The translations under genes were made by a program, and so were the position numbers. Below, piece after piece: positions 8,905-19,005 of a stretch of DNA of 64,000 nucleotides. How positions within the stretch are numbered: position 1 is the first letter of the stretch; every line of letters starts with the position of its first letter. The notes below the pieces were generated by a model that was not told the DNA's origin, searched no databases, and saw nothing but the letters and a program-made list of their open reading frames with translations. Source of the DNA: Flavobacterium succinicans (lineage in GTDB: Bacteria > Bacteroidota > Bacteroidia > Flavobacteriales > Flavobacteriaceae); contig NZ_JMTM01000046.1 in assembly GCF_001662485.1 (NCBI RefSeq), forward strand, positions 310,001 to 374,000. The letters are read 5' to 3'.

Positions 8905-10431
8905 TTAATGTTTAAAATGACGAGTTCCTGTAAATACCATTGCCAAATTGTTTTCGTTGCAATAGTTGATACTTAACTCATCTTTAATGGATCCTCCAGG
9001 CTGTATGACAGCGGTAATTCCTGCTTTTTTGGCTAATTCTACACAGTCAGGAAAAGGGAAGAAGGCGTCGCTTGCCATAGAAGCACCTTCTAAGCTAAAT
9101 CCAAATGTTTTTGCTTTTTCTACAGCTTGCATCAAAGCATCAACTCTTGAGGTCTGGCCTGTTCCTGATGCAATAAGCGTACCGTTTTTAGCAAAAACAA
9201 TCGTATTTGATTTGGTGTTTTTACACACTTTCGAAGCAAAAATCAGATCTTTAACTTCTTGCTCAGTTGGAGCGGTTATAGTTACCGTTTTTAAGTCTTC
9301 TGCTTTATCGGTAATAGTGTTTCGGTCTTGAACCAATAATCCATTTAAGCAAGTACGAACTTGTCTTTCTGGTAAGGCGACTTCGTTTTGAATTAAGATG
9401 ATTCTATTTTTCTTTTCTTCTAAAATTGTCAAAGATTCTGGGTCATAAGCAGGTGCAATTACAACTTCGCAGAATAATTTGTTGATTTCTGTGGCTGTAG
9501 CAAGATCTATTTTGGTATTGGATATAAGAACACCGCCAAAAGCAGAGGTTGGATCGCAAGCTAATGCAGCGTTGTAGGCTTCGCTAATAGTGGTTCTAGT
9601 GGCTAGTCCACAAGCGTTATTGTGTTTCAAAATGGCAAAGGTAGGGCCATCGGTTTTGAACTCATTGATTAAGTTTACGGCAGCATCAACATCTAGTAAA
9701 TTGTTATAAGATAATTCTTTTCCGTGAACTTTATCGAACATGGCTTCAAAATCTCCGAAGAAAAACCCTTTTTGATGTGGATTTTCGCCATAACGAAGGA
9801 CTTGACCGTTAGCGATACTTTCTTTATAAATTGTTTCGTCGGTAGTAAAGTAGTTGAAAATGGCTCCGTCATAATGCGAAGACACGTGAAATGCTTTGGT
9901 CGCTAAGAGTTTTCTGTCTTCTAAGGTAGTGCTTCCATTTTGATTGGTAATCATTTCTAAAAACAAACCATACTGATCCATTGATGAAACAATCACGGTG
10001 TCTTTAAAATTCTTGGCACCAGCGCGAATTAATGAAATTCCACCAATGTCAATTTTTTCTATAATATCGGCTTCACTTGCGCCAGAAGCAACCGTTTTTT
10101 CAAAAGGATACAAATCAACAATTACTAAATCGATTTGAGGAATTTCATATTCCTTCATTTGTTGCACATCACTTTCGTTGTCTTGACGATTTAAAATGCC
10201 ACCAAATACTTTTGGGTGCAAAGTTTTAACTCTACCTCCAAGAATAGATGGGTAAGAGGTTACGTCTTCTACAGGGATTACAGGAATGCCTAAGTTTTTA
10301 ATGAATTCTTCGGTTCCTCCAGTAGAATAAAAAACAACGTTTTGTTCGTGTAATTTTCTAACAATTGGCTCTAATCCGTCTTTGGAAAACACTGAAATTA
10401 AGGCTGATTGTATTTTTTTAGTAGTGTTCAT
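8905..10431 (-). CDS. purH: Bifunctional AICAR formyltransferase / IMP cyclohydrolase
   Basis: Catalyses the last two steps of de novo IMP synthesis. The N-terminal cyclohydrolase domain (MGS-like fold, KDGLEPIVRKL, STGGTEEFI) and the C-terminal transformylase domain (catalytic KHNNACG, later QTSRVDA and SDAFFPFPD) are complete at 508 residues. It lies 44 bases upstream of mreB on the same strand, so it may add transcripts to the mre operon. Confidence 0.97.
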   Translation of the reverse strand: MNTTKKIQSALISVFSKDGLEPIVRKLHEQNVVFYSTGGTEEFIKNLGIPVIPVEDVTSYPSILGGRVKTLHPKVFGGILNRQDNESDVQQMKEYEIPQIDLVIVDLYPFEKTVASGASEADIIEKIDIGGISLIRAGAKNFKDTVIVSSMDQYGLFLEMITNQNGSTTLEDRKLLATKAFHVSSHYDGAIFNYFTTDETIYKESIANGQVLRYGENPHQKGFFFGDFEAMFDKVHGKELSYNNLLDVDAAVNLINEFKTDGPTFAILKHNNACGLATRTTISEAYNAALACDPTSAFGGVLISNTKIDLATATEINKLFCEVVIAPAYDPESLTILEEKKNRIILIQNEVALPERQVRTCLNGLLVQDRNTITDKAEDLKTVTITAPTEQEVKDLIFASKVCKNTKSNTIVFAKNGTLIASGTGQTSRVDALMQAVEKAKTFGFSLEGASMASDAFFPFPDCVELAKKAGITAVIQPGGSIKDELSINYCNENNLAMVFTGTRHFKH

Positions 10432-10594
10432 GTGTAGTAGTTTTTTTGAAAGTGCAAAAATAGTTAATTTTTATAAATAAATTCACAGGAAATGCTGTAA
10501 CATTTTTATTTAAATTCGTACTTATGGAAGTATTATATTTATTAGGTTTTTGAATAAAATTTGATGAATTTTACTTAACACAATTTTTAAGTCT

Positions 10595-11842
10595 ATGCTA
10601 GTTTATCTTCGATTGTTGAAAGAGAGTTTTAGCTTTGCAATGAATGCATTGTTGGCTAATAAATTAAGGACTTTGCTTTCCTTATTAGGGGTTACCATTG
10701 GTATTTTTTCAATAATAGCAGTTTTGGCAGCGGTCGATTCTTTGGATAGAAAAATATCCAAGGATTTGAGTAGTTTAGATAAAAACACCATTTATCTGAT
10801 GAAGTTTTCTTTTGGCCCTTCAGAAATTCCGCAGTGGAAAAGAGAACAGTTTCCGAATGTGAAATATGATGAATACATTTATATAAAAGGTGCAATGACC
10901 GATACGGAGCAGATGGCGTATCAGATTTTTACCAAAAGAGAATCTATTAAGCATGAGTCAAAAACAGTTAGTGACGTAAATATTGTGCCAGTTTCTCATG
11001 AGTTTATTGATATTCAAGGGTTGGAATTTGAAAAAGGCCGTTTTTATAATGAGTCCGAGGCTAATTCTGGTGCTTCGGTGATTGTTTTAGGCGATGAGAT
11101 CGCTTCGTCATTATTCGAAGGTAGCGATCCAATTGGCAAAACGGTACGCTTGTACGGGAAGCGTTTTACAGTGATTGGCGTGCTAAAGAAAAAAGGCTCG
11201 GGTATTTTTGATGAAGACGATACATCTGCTTTTATTCCTGTAAATTTTGTGCGTCAATTATTTGGAGATAATAATGATGGTTTGACGAACGTAATTATTT
11301 TAAAACCCGAAAAAGGTGTTGATATGGAGGCTTATAAAGGTGAAATCACGCAAAAACTCAGAGCTTTTCGTGGCTTAAAAGCAGGAGAAATTGACAATTT
11401 TTTCATTAATGTATTTTCAGGATTTACCGATTTTATCGATGGAATTATTGGACAAATGAATGTCGTTGGCTGGATAATTAGTGGTTTTTCTTTATTGGTT
11501 GGTGGTTTTGGAATAGCGAATATTATGTTTGTTTCGGTAAAGGAAAGAACCAATTTAATCGGCATTCAAAAATCTTTAGGGGCCAAAAACCGATTTATTT
11601 TGTTTCAGTTTTTGTTTGAGGCGGTAATTCTTTCTTTAATTGGTGGATTAATTGGATTATTCTTTGTTTGGGTTATAGCAATTGTGTTGACCAATGCGTT
11701 GGACTTCGAATTTGTTTTAGGCTTTGGTAATATTCTTTTAGGGACAAGTTTGGCCGCTTTTATTGGATTGCTTTCGGGTATTTTACCTGCTATTTCTGCT
11801 GCTAATTTAGATCCTGTTGAGGCCATTCGAACAGGGATGTAA
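10595..11842 (+). CDS. ABC transporter permease, MacB/FtsX type
   Basis: A 415-residue permease with one N-terminal membrane helix (NKLRTLLSLLGVTIGIFSIIAVLAA), a large periplasmic MacB_PCD domain (about residues 50-270) and three C-terminal helices ending in PAISAANLDPVEAIRTGM, the FtsX-like signature. Such permeases pair with an ATPase and drive export or envelope stress functions mechanically. No ATPase gene is nearby, so the substrate is unknown. A two-way terminator at 11891 separates it from accD. Confidence 0.9.
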   Translation: MLVYLRLLKESFSFAMNALLANKLRTLLSLLGVTIGIFSIIAVLAAVDSLDRKISKDLSSLDKNTIYLMKFSFGPSEIPQWKREQFPNVKYDEYIYIKGAMTDTEQMAYQIFTKRESIKHESKTVSDVNIVPVSHEFIDIQGLEFEKGRFYNESEANSGASVIVLGDEIASSLFEGSDPIGKTVRLYGKRFTVIGVLKKKGSGIFDEDDTSAFIPVNFVRQLFGDNNDGLTNVIILKPEKGVDMEAYKGEITQKLRAFRGLKAGEIDNFFINVFSGFTDFIDGIIGQMNVVGWIISGFSLLVGGFGIANIMFVSVKERTNLIGIQKSLGAKNRFILFQFLFEAVILSLIGGLIGLFFVWVIAIVLTNALDFEFVLGFGNILLGTSLAAFIGLLSGILPAISAANLDPVEAIRTGM

Positions 11843-11883
11843 TTCGAAGTTTTAGCGATACAATTATATTTTAGTTTATAGTA

Positions 11884-11916
11884 TAAAAAAAATCCCAAGG
11901 AATCCTTGGGATTTTG
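11884..11916. terminator. Bidirectional terminator between the ABC permease and accD
   Basis: A perfect 10-bp stem (11891-11900 with 11904-11913, 3-base loop) is flanked by an A run on the left and a T run on the right, so it can end transcription from both converging genes. Confidence 0.85.
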
Positions 11917-11935
11917 TATTTAAAAGTAAAAAGAC

Positions 11936-12790
11936 TTATCGAATCTCGTTGTTTTGAATCAAATCGATATACAAGTTGATTTTGTCTTTTAATTCTTTTC
12001 TTGGTGTAATGAAATCTAAGAATCCATGTTCCAAAAGAAACTCAGCGGTTTGGAAGCCTTCTGGTAAATCTTTTCCTGTCGTGTCTCTTACTACACGAGG
12101 TCCAGCAAATCCAATTAAAGCTCCTGGTTCAGAGATGTTGATGTCACCTAACATGGCGTAAGAAGCGGTGGTTCCTCCGGTGGTTGGGTCTGTGCATAAA
12201 GAGATGTAAGGTAATCCAGCTTCTGCTAATTGTGCTAATTTTACCGATGTTTTGGCCAATTGCATCAAGGAATAGGCCGCTTCCATCATACGAGCACCTC
12301 CTGATTTGGAAATCATTACAAAAGGTAATTTGTTTTGGATGGCATAGTCAATTCCTCTGGCAATTTTTTCTCCTACCACAGCCCCCATAGATCCTCCGAT
12401 GAAAGCAAAATCCATAGAGCAAATTACTAACTCTTTACCTTTAGATTTTCCAACACCAGTTCTAACAGCATCTTTGAGTTGTGTTTTGTCCATCACATCT
12501 TTTAGACGGTCTGAATATTTTTTGGTGTCTACGAAATGTAAAGTGTCTTTCGAGGTCATGTTTTTATCTAATTCAACAAATTCATTGTTGTCGAATAAAA
12601 TTTCAAAATAGGTTGCACTACCAATTCGAACATGAAAATCATCTTCAGGGCTAACATATAAGTTACGTGCTAATTCGTCAGCGTCTATAATTTTCCCTGT
12701 TGGTGATTTGTACCAAAGCCCTTTTGGAATGTCCATTTTGTCTTCGGTAGCGGTAGTAATTCCTTTTTCTTTTCTTTTAAACCAAGCCAT
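11936..12790 (-). CDS. accD: Acetyl-CoA carboxylase carboxyltransferase subunit beta
   Basis: Beta subunit of the carboxyltransferase that makes malonyl-CoA for fatty acid synthesis. The crotonase-like core ([52 protein letters not shown]) is complete at 284 residues. Oddity: the N-terminal region that normally carries the Cys4 zinc ribbon keeps its layout ([20 protein letters not shown]) but has no Cys at all; the first Cys is beyond residue 110. I believe several Bacteroidota AccD share this loss, but cannot check it here. Confidence 0.96.
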   Translation of the reverse strand: MAWFKRKEKGITTATEDKMDIPKGLWYKSPTGKIIDADELARNLYVSPEDDFHVRIGSATYFEILFDNNEFVELDKNMTSKDTLHFVDTKKYSDRLKDVMDKTQLKDAVRTGVGKSKGKELVICSMDFAFIGGSMGAVVGEKIARGIDYAIQNKLPFVMISKSGGARMMEAAYSLMQLAKTSVKLAQLAEAGLPYISLCTDPTTGGTTASYAMLGDINISEPGALIGFAGPRVVRDTTGKDLPEGFQTAEFLLEHGFLDFITPRKELKDKINLYIDLIQNNEIR

Positions 12791-12839
12791 TTATATAGTA
12801 TTCAGTGTTCAGTAATCAAGTATTCTGTTTATTAATCAA

Positions 12840-12878
12840 TAAAGTGTTCAATTATCAGTTTTGATAACTGAACACTTA
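12840..12878. repeat. Hairpin upstream of accD
   Basis: An inverted repeat with arms AAGTGTTCA and TGAACACTT and further pairing inside, in the accD-fbaA gap. It follows a low-complexity stretch of degenerate ATTCAGTGTTCAGTAATCA-like units. It is probably the fbaA terminator or an intergenic palindromic repeat. Confidence 0.5.
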
Positions 12879-12900
12879 AAATTGAAAGTGAATCACTTTT

Positions 12901-13968
12901 TTATAGTGTATTTACGTTGTTTAAGTCAGCAAATGCTTGTTCTAATCTAGCATTAAAAGTTACTTCGCTTTCTCTTAACCATTTTCTTGGGTCATAGTAT
13001 TTTTTGTTTGGGGCATCAGTACCTTCTGGGTTACCAATTTGAGTTTTTAAATACTCTAAATTATTCACCATATAGTCACGAATTCCTTCAGTGAAAGCAA
13101 ATTGTAAATCAGTATCGATGTTCATTTTGATAACTCCGTATCCGATAGCTTCTCTAATTTCTTCTAAAGTAGACCCAGAACCACCGTGGAATACAAAATC
13201 AACTGGGTTGTGTCCTGTTTTGAATTTTTCTTGAACATAATCTTGAGAGTTTTTCAAGATTTTTGGCGTTAATTTTACGTTTCCTGGTTTGTATACACCG
13301 TGAACATTTCCAAAAGAAGCTGCAATAGTAAAACGTGGGCTTACTTTTGATAATTCTTCGTATGCATAAGATACTTCAGAAGGTTGAGTGTATAATTTTG
13401 AGCTGTCAACATCAGAGTTGTCTACACCATCTTCTTCTCCACCTGTAATACCTAACTCAATCTCTAAAGTCATTCCCATTTTGCTCATACGAGCTAAATA
13501 ACCTTTACAGATTTCGATGTTTTCTTCTATTGGCTCTTCAGACAAGTCAATCATGTGTGAAGAAAATAATGGTTTTCCTGTAGCTGCAAAATGCGCTTCA
13601 GAAGCATCTAACAAACCATCAATCCAAGGCAATAATTTTTTTGCACAGTGGTCAGTATGTAAAATTACGGTTGCGCCGTATGCTTCTGCTAAGGTATGAA
13701 TATGTTTTGCACCAGCGATTCCACCAGCGATTGCTGCTTTTTCACCCGCATTAGAAAGTCCTTTTCCTGCGTTGAATTGTGCTCCACCATTAGAGAATTG
13801 AATGATAACAGGTGCGTTCAATTTTGCTGCTGTTTCAAGAACTCCATTAATGGTGTTTGAGCCAGTAACATTTACTGCTGGAAGCGCGAAGCCTTTCTCT
13901 TTTGCATATTTAAATATCTCTTGTACTTGGTCTCCAGTAGCAACTCCTGGTTTTATGTTGTGTGCCAT
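12901..13968 (-). CDS. fbaA: Class II fructose-bisphosphate aldolase
   Basis: Zinc-dependent aldolase of glycolysis and gluconeogenesis. The 355-residue protein has the zinc-binding HTDHCAKK motif, the second signature (LEIELGITGGEEDGVDNSDVD begins it) and the phosphate-binding FHGGSGSTLEEI loop, as in the long FbaA subgroup of E. coli. It is monocistronic in appearance. A TAATTTTG -7-like box lies upstream on the minus strand (14012-14019) without a clear -33 box. Confidence 0.96.
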   Translation of the reverse strand: MAHNIKPGVATGDQVQEIFKYAKEKGFALPAVNVTGSNTINGVLETAAKLNAPVIIQFSNGGAQFNAGKGLSNAGEKAAIAGGIAGAKHIHTLAEAYGATVILHTDHCAKKLLPWIDGLLDASEAHFAATGKPLFSSHMIDLSEEPIEENIEICKGYLARMSKMGMTLEIELGITGGEEDGVDNSDVDSSKLYTQPSEVSYAYEELSKVSPRFTIAASFGNVHGVYKPGNVKLTPKILKNSQDYVQEKFKTGHNPVDFVFHGGSGSTLEEIREAIGYGVIKMNIDTDLQFAFTEGIRDYMVNNLEYLKTQIGNPEGTDAPNKKYYDPRKWLRESEVTFNARLEQAFADLNNVNTL

Positions 13969-14032
13969 TTTACTTATTTTTTAAGTTATTTGTTTTTTAC
14001 ATATTAGTTTGCAAAATTAATCATTTCTAATT

Positions 14033-16591
14033 TTAGAACGGGTAATTAATTCCAAAATTTAAGACCGATTTTGTGAAATTTAAATCTTTAAACCAACGGT
14101 TTCCAATCGGGTAGGCAGGGTTGTAGGTTTTAAAGCCCAAGTCAAATCGAACTACAAAGAAGCTAAGATCATATCGTAGTCCAAATCCTGTTCCAAGAGC
14201 AATTTCTGTTAAGTCATTCAGACTTGTGAAAGTAGCTGAGTCTGCTGTTACTGCATCTGATACATTCCAAATGTTTCCAGCATCGGCAAATAATGCTCCC
14301 TTCATACTTCCCGCAATTTTAAAACGGTACTCTGCGCTTAAAGCAATCTTCATGTTGGCTTCGTTGAAATCAAGAATAGAACCGCTACTTCCTGGTCCTA
14401 GACTGTAGGGTTGCCAAGCTCTATTGTCATTGGTTCCTCCAGAAAAATAACTTCTAGAGAAAGGAATGTAATCTGCATTTCCAAAAGGGAGCGCAATGCC
14501 GAAGAAACTTCTAAAGGCAACAATGTTTTCTTTCGAAAAATCCCAATGTTTTATATAGTCCAATTCCAATTTTAAATATTCTGAATAGGGCAAGTTGAAA
14601 ATTTCGTATTTGCCGGATGAGCTTTTTGTTAGGTTGCTGGCTTTGGCAATCAAGCTTAATAAAGTTCCTGCTGACTCGATTTTGGTTTTAAATTGATAAA
14701 ATTCGTTATCCTGGTTGTCTTTTTTGGTAGATTGAGTAAAAGTGTAACTTGTTCCAAGGATAAAGTCGTTTTCTGTTAATCGTTGCCTTCTTTCTTCTAT
14801 ACTTAATACTTCTTTAAATTCTTTGTCATCAAATTTTATATCGGTATCAAGGTTTAATACGTCATAAATAAATCCATCTGTTCCGGAGTTAATTATGAGG
14901 TTTTTTGTTTCGTAATCTATATAGTCTGTGTTGGTGTTAAAGTCTTTTGCTATTCTATTTAAGGCATTGTACGAGGAGCCGTAAACGTTAAAATAATTGT
15001 CTGGATTCAGATTCCTAACAAATTGAACGTTCAACAATTCTACTCGTGCAGTATTATTACGAATTGGGTTCCAGTTATAGGTGAATAAAGCAGTAAAGTT
15101 TTCTTTGTCTAAGCCAATGTTTCTTTGTTTGTTGAATCCCGAAGAAATTTGGGTATACGGAATCATTCGTTTAGGAATGATTTTGTCGGTATTGATAGGG
15201 AATAAAATGCGAGGGAAGTTTAATTTTAAATTGATTCCATATTCGGTTACATTGAAAAATGCATCATTCGGGTTGGCAAAATCTTTAGAAGAACCAATGT
15301 TGCCTCTAAGACCAATTTCCAATGTTTCGGCTCTGTTAAATACATTTCGAATGGTTTCGGTTATACTGGCTCCAATTCCAAAATCTTGGATATTAGAGTG
15401 GGTTGCCTCCAAAGTAGTTCCAAAGCTGAATTTTTTTCTTGGAGAAAGATATATTTTTGCAATAAGAGATTGAGCGGTACTATCTTTTCGGTCTACTTCA
15501 TATTGGATACTAGGATAACCAAATATTTTTAAATTATTTAGAGAGCGGTTAGAAAGTACCGTTTTGTAGTCTCCAAAATAAGAACCTTTTGTCAAGAAAA
15601 CAGCATCTGTAATTGCAGATGGTTTGTATTTTAGTTTTCCATGGCTGTATAGATGAAATCCCTTATATTCTGTACTGTCAGTTACGGTTTCAGGTGGATT
15701 TTTGGCGGAAAAATCGGTGTAAATTTTTACATCACTTATTTTAAAAAGTTTAAACGGAAGAGTATAAGTAGAGTCGTCTTTTTGATACGAGTAATTTTTA
15801 ATGATCATTTTTACATCGGCTTTGTTTTTTTTGCCAATGGTGTCTATGTCAAAACTAACATTGTTGGGCTGAAAGTGATAAGCCCCGTTGTTTCTAAAGT
15901 AAGTGGTGATTCTGTTTTTTTCTTCTTCAAAATCGCTCGTTTTATATTGTTTTCCTGATTGGATGTAACTACTTTCCTTAGTCGAATTATAGAGCGAGTC
16001 TAAGGCTGGTGACGAAATTACTTTGCTGATGGTGTCTAAAATAAAAGGATCTGATAAAGCAATTTTGTATTTGATTTTTGCTTTTTTAAAGCCAACGGTA
16101 TCAATAGAGTAGGAGGTTTTGGCATTGAAATAGCCATTGTTGAAATAGTAATTATTTAATCGATTAACCGTTTTTTGGGTTTTAATTGTATCAATAATAA
16201 CAGGGGGTTCACCTACTTTTTTTAGAAATTCATGAATGCCTTTGTAATAAAATGATTCTCCAAGTCGGTCTACTTGTTTTGCAGACAACCACTTGGCTTT
16301 TCTTTCGTATTTCCCGGGATTGTTGGTGAATTTGGCTTGATAAGTAGAATCTGGATTTAAGTTGGCGGCATTATAGAGGGCTAGTCTTAATCTGAATCCA
16401 ACAATGGTTCCGTTCGGGTTTTGATACAGTTGATCGAATGCCGTTTGATCCTTGATGGGTTTGTCATTTACTACTATTTGATTTTTTGTTAGTAAAAATT
16501 TGCCCTCAGGAACTCGTTTTACAGCATTACATGCCGAAATAATTATTGCAATTAGAAGAAATGCAACTACTTTTGTGGTATTCTTTTTCAA
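14033..16591 (-). CDS. tamL: BamA/TamA-family outer-membrane lipoprotein TamL
   Basis: A large (852-residue) Omp85-superfamily protein. The N-terminus is a lipoprotein signal (hydrophobic helix, then IISAC, so Cys near residue 21). POTRA-like repeats follow (about 30-400) and then a C-terminal 16-strand barrel ending in the aromatic FGINYPF. A lipidated TamA-like protein is what the Bacteroidota literature calls TamL, which works with a TamB-like partner in outer-membrane or surface-lipoprotein assembly. No tamB is seen here. The gene is divergent from the methyltransferase gene starting 38 bases away. Confidence 0.85.
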   Translation of the reverse strand: MKKNTTKVVAFLLIAIIISACNAVKRVPEGKFLLTKNQIVVNDKPIKDQTAFDQLYQNPNGTIVGFRLRLALYNAANLNPDSTYQAKFTNNPGKYERKAKWLSAKQVDRLGESFYYKGIHEFLKKVGEPPVIIDTIKTQKTVNRLNNYYFNNGYFNAKTSYSIDTVGFKKAKIKYKIALSDPFILDTISKVISSPALDSLYNSTKESSYIQSGKQYKTSDFEEEKNRITTYFRNNGAYHFQPNNVSFDIDTIGKKNKADVKMIIKNYSYQKDDSTYTLPFKLFKISDVKIYTDFSAKNPPETVTDSTEYKGFHLYSHGKLKYKPSAITDAVFLTKGSYFGDYKTVLSNRSLNNLKIFGYPSIQYEVDRKDSTAQSLIAKIYLSPRKKFSFGTTLEATHSNIQDFGIGASITETIRNVFNRAETLEIGLRGNIGSSKDFANPNDAFFNVTEYGINLKLNFPRILFPINTDKIIPKRMIPYTQISSGFNKQRNIGLDKENFTALFTYNWNPIRNNTARVELLNVQFVRNLNPDNYFNVYGSSYNALNRIAKDFNTNTDYIDYETKNLIINSGTDGFIYDVLNLDTDIKFDDKEFKEVLSIEERRQRLTENDFILGTSYTFTQSTKKDNQDNEFYQFKTKIESAGTLLSLIAKASNLTKSSSGKYEIFNLPYSEYLKLELDYIKHWDFSKENIVAFRSFFGIALPFGNADYIPFSRSYFSGGTNDNRAWQPYSLGPGSSGSILDFNEANMKIALSAEYRFKIAGSMKGALFADAGNIWNVSDAVTADSATFTSLNDLTEIALGTGFGLRYDLSFFVVRFDLGFKTYNPAYPIGNRWFKDLNFTKSVLNFGINYPF

Positions 16592-16629
16592 GTGCTCTAA
16601 ATAAATTTAATTCAAAAGTACATTTTTTT

Positions 16630-17361
16630 ATGGTTAGTAAAAACCAAATAAAGCTTATATCGAGTTTGCATCAAAAAAAATATAGATTAGCGCATCAATT
16701 ATTTATTGCCGAAGGCGTAAAAGGAATTGATGAGTTATTGCGTTCTAATTTTGAGTTGGAACATCTTTATAGTACGGTTGATGATTTTAAAACTATTCCG
16801 TTAACGCAAAAAACCGTTATTTCTGATGCTGATTTAAAAAAAATTAGTGCCCTAACTACTCCCAATACCTGTTTGGCTGTTTTTAAAATTCCAAAAGAAA
16901 GAATAATCTTAAATGAAGGAATAATAGTCGCGTTAGACACCATTCGAGATCCTGGAAACATGGGGACGATTTTGAGATTATGTGATTGGTTTGGAATTAA
17001 GCAAGTGATTTGCTCAAAAGAAACAGTCGATTTGTATAATCCAAAAGTAGTGCAAGCTACTATGGGCTCTATAGCAAGAGTGAATGTGAATTACTTGGAT
17101 TTAAAAACATATTTGAAGGCTACAAAGTTGGCTGTTTTGGGTACTTTTATGGAGGGCGATGTTTTGTATAGCACAGAGCTTCCGGCTGAAGGAATTATTA
17201 TTTTAGGAAATGAAGCAAATGGAATTTCTCCAGAAATAGAAGCTTTGGTTACTCAAAAAATTACAATTCCTCGTTTTGGTGACTTACAGCAAACCGAAAG
17301 TTTAAATGTAGCTACTGCCGCAGCAATTGTTTTGAGTGAATGTAAGCGTAGGGTTTTTTAA
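16630..17361 (+). CDS. RNA 2'-O-methyltransferase, SpoU/TrmH family
   Basis: SAM-dependent SPOUT methyltransferase acting on rRNA or tRNA ribose. All three SPOUT motifs are visible: RDPGNMGTILRLCDWFG, ILGNEANGIS and PRFGDLQQTESLNVATAAAI. The N-terminal substrate-binding domain starts MVSKNQIKLISSLHQKKYR. I chose the ATG at 16630 because the longer frame (from 16546) would run into the divergent tamL gene and adds an unrelated N-terminus. The product is 243 residues. It overlaps the 3' end of porT by four bases tail to tail. Confidence 0.92.
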   Translation: MVSKNQIKLISSLHQKKYRLAHQLFIAEGVKGIDELLRSNFELEHLYSTVDDFKTIPLTQKTVISDADLKKISALTTPNTCLAVFKIPKERIILNEGIIVALDTIRDPGNMGTILRLCDWFGIKQVICSKETVDLYNPKVVQATMGSIARVNVNYLDLKTYLKATKLAVLGTFMEGDVLYSTELPAEGIIILGNEANGISPEIEALVTQKITIPRFGDLQQTESLNVATAAAIVLSECKRRVF

Positions 17362-18077
17362 TGAAAAGTAAAGTTGATAAAAATAGCTCTGTTTTTTATG
17401 GATTCAATATTGCTAGTCCAAGGGCTATTAGGGTCTTTGTCTCTTATTAATTCATCATTTATTCCAAAAACCCCTCGTATGGATGGTGAAAAAATAAAGT
17501 ACTCAGAAAAAATATCAATTCCGAAGCCTAATTCATAGTTGGTTGTCCATGATTTCATTCTGAATCTTCCCTCTGCATTGTCGTCCAACGATTTAGCATT
17601 ACTGGACAAATTTAACGTAAATGAGCCGCCACCCACCAAGTAGGGTCTAACATTTCCGGTTCGTAGTGCAGAAAATTTAACCAATAAAGGAAAATGAATA
17701 TAAGTACTATTTACTTCTCTTAATCTATCACTTGCAGTAGGTGTGGTTGGAAAATAGCTACTAGGGTAGTACAAATCTCTTTTGGTGTAATATAACCCTG
17801 GTTCAAATCTTAAGTTGATGTATTCTTGAAGTCTTATATCAGACACCAAACCTACATTAAAGCCAGTACTTCTTTTTATTAATATATCTGGTATGTTGTC
17901 TTTGTAATCAATTTTGAAATCAAAACCATTAAGTCCCATATAAAATCCAAAATACAATTTTTGTTTTTGAAAGTTTTCTAAATTGATGATTGGGTCTTTG
18001 CTAAAAAGGCGTTTATTTCCTTGTGCATTTGCATAGGTTAAACAAAGCATAAAAAAGAGAACAAGTATTTTTTTCAT
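17358..18077 (-). CDS. porT: Type IX secretion system protein PorT
   Basis: Outer-membrane beta-barrel protein (239 residues) with a cleavable signal peptide (MKKILVLFFMLCLTYANAQ) and an eight-strand, OmpA-like pattern ending with a C-terminal aromatic-rich strand (IFINFTFH). The sequence FGFYMGLNGFDFKIDY and the position directly beside ubiE match the porT/sprT locus that I recall from Flavobacterium and Porphyromonas. PorT is needed for T9SS protein export and gliding. The remaining T9SS genes are outside the window. Confidence 0.85.
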   Translation of the reverse strand: MKKILVLFFMLCLTYANAQGNKRLFSKDPIINLENFQKQKLYFGFYMGLNGFDFKIDYKDNIPDILIKRSTGFNVGLVSDIRLQEYINLRFEPGLYYTKRDLYYPSSYFPTTPTASDRLREVNSTYIHFPLLVKFSALRTGNVRPYLVGGGSFTLNLSSNAKSLDDNAEGRFRMKSWTTNYELGFGIDIFSEYFIFSPSIRGVFGINDELIRDKDPNSPWTSNIESIKNRAIFINFTFH

Positions 18078-18098
18078 AGGAAACGGGATAGTTTCTAA

Positions 18099-18830
18099 TT
18101 ATTTTTTTGATGCATAATATATGGAAGCCACCCCAAAAGTTTGAGGCATGTCTTTTACATCTATAAACCCTGTTTTTCTCAAAATATTGTTCAATCGTTC
18201 GCCATAAGGAAAAACAGCTGATGATTCAGACAAATAACCGTATGCTGTATTGTCTTTTGAGAATAACTTTCCAATTAAAGGTAAAATATTTCTACTATAA
18301 AAATGATAACCTTGCTTGTAAGGCGTTTTTTCAGGAACCGAAGTTTCTAAAATTACAAAAGTTCCTCCCGGTTTTAATACTCTTAAAATTTCTGACAGCC
18401 CCTTTTCTAGGTTTTCAAAGTTTCTAACCCCAAAGGCCACGGTAATGGCATCAAAGTAATTGTCTTCAAAAGGCATGTTCTCGGAGTCGCCTAAAAGCAT
18501 TTCGATACGGTTAGAGAGTTTTTTGGAGGCTATTTTTTCAACTCCTACTGCTAACATCCCAGCTGAAATGTCTAATCCTATGATTTTTTTAGCCTGGGTT
18601 TGCGCCATCAAAATGGCTAAATCTCCTGTGCCAGTTGCAATATCAAGAATGGTGCTTGGATTAGATTTTGTTACTAAATCCAAAACTTTTTTGCGCCATT
18701 TAATGTCAATGCCAAAAGAAATAACACGGTTTAAATTATCATAATTTCCTGATATCGTGTTGAACATGTTGGCGACCTGTTCTTTTTTGCTTAATTGTGA
18801 ATCTTTATAGGGGGTAACTTTTTCTGACAT
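18099..18830 (-). CDS. ubiE: Demethylmenaquinone methyltransferase
   Basis: SAM-dependent C-methyltransferase that makes menaquinone from demethylmenaquinone; also called MenG. Signature elements are [15 protein letters not shown], the SAM-binding [11 protein letters not shown], the family signature [15 protein letters not shown] and RVLKPGG. It has the usual 243 residues and lies 21 bases upstream of porT, probably in one transcript. Confidence 0.95.
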   Translation of the reverse strand: MSEKVTPYKDSQLSKKEQVANMFNTISGNYDNLNRVISFGIDIKWRKKVLDLVTKSNPSTILDIATGTGDLAILMAQTQAKKIIGLDISAGMLAVGVEKIASKKLSNRIEMLLGDSENMPFEDNYFDAITVAFGVRNFENLEKGLSEILRVLKPGGTFVILETSVPEKTPYKQGYHFYSRNILPLIGKLFSKDNTAYGYLSESSAVFPYGERLNNILRKTGFIDVKDMPQTFGVASIYYASKK

Positions 18831-19005
18831 TGTATTAAATTTCTACAAATATACTATAAACTCTATTATCAAAGCTAGATTTTTATGAATTGACTTTTCT
18901 TAAAGGTGCATTTTTAGGTTGTCAAAAAAAAATGAAATATCACTAAAAGTGGGTATTGTACAGTATGAAAATATTAGTCAAATTTGTCATGTAAAAGAAT
19001 CATAA

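Noticed and set aside
8966..9331. 121-residue plus-strand frame inside purH
   Set aside because: Antisense shadow of a conserved gene; no recognisable protein features.
15081..15473. 130-residue plus-strand frame inside tamL
   Set aside because: Antisense shadow; tamL is continuous and conserved in layout.
16546..16629. Upstream extension of the SpoU methyltransferase
   Set aside because: Would overlap the divergent tamL 5' end; the family N-terminus begins at the ATG at 16630.
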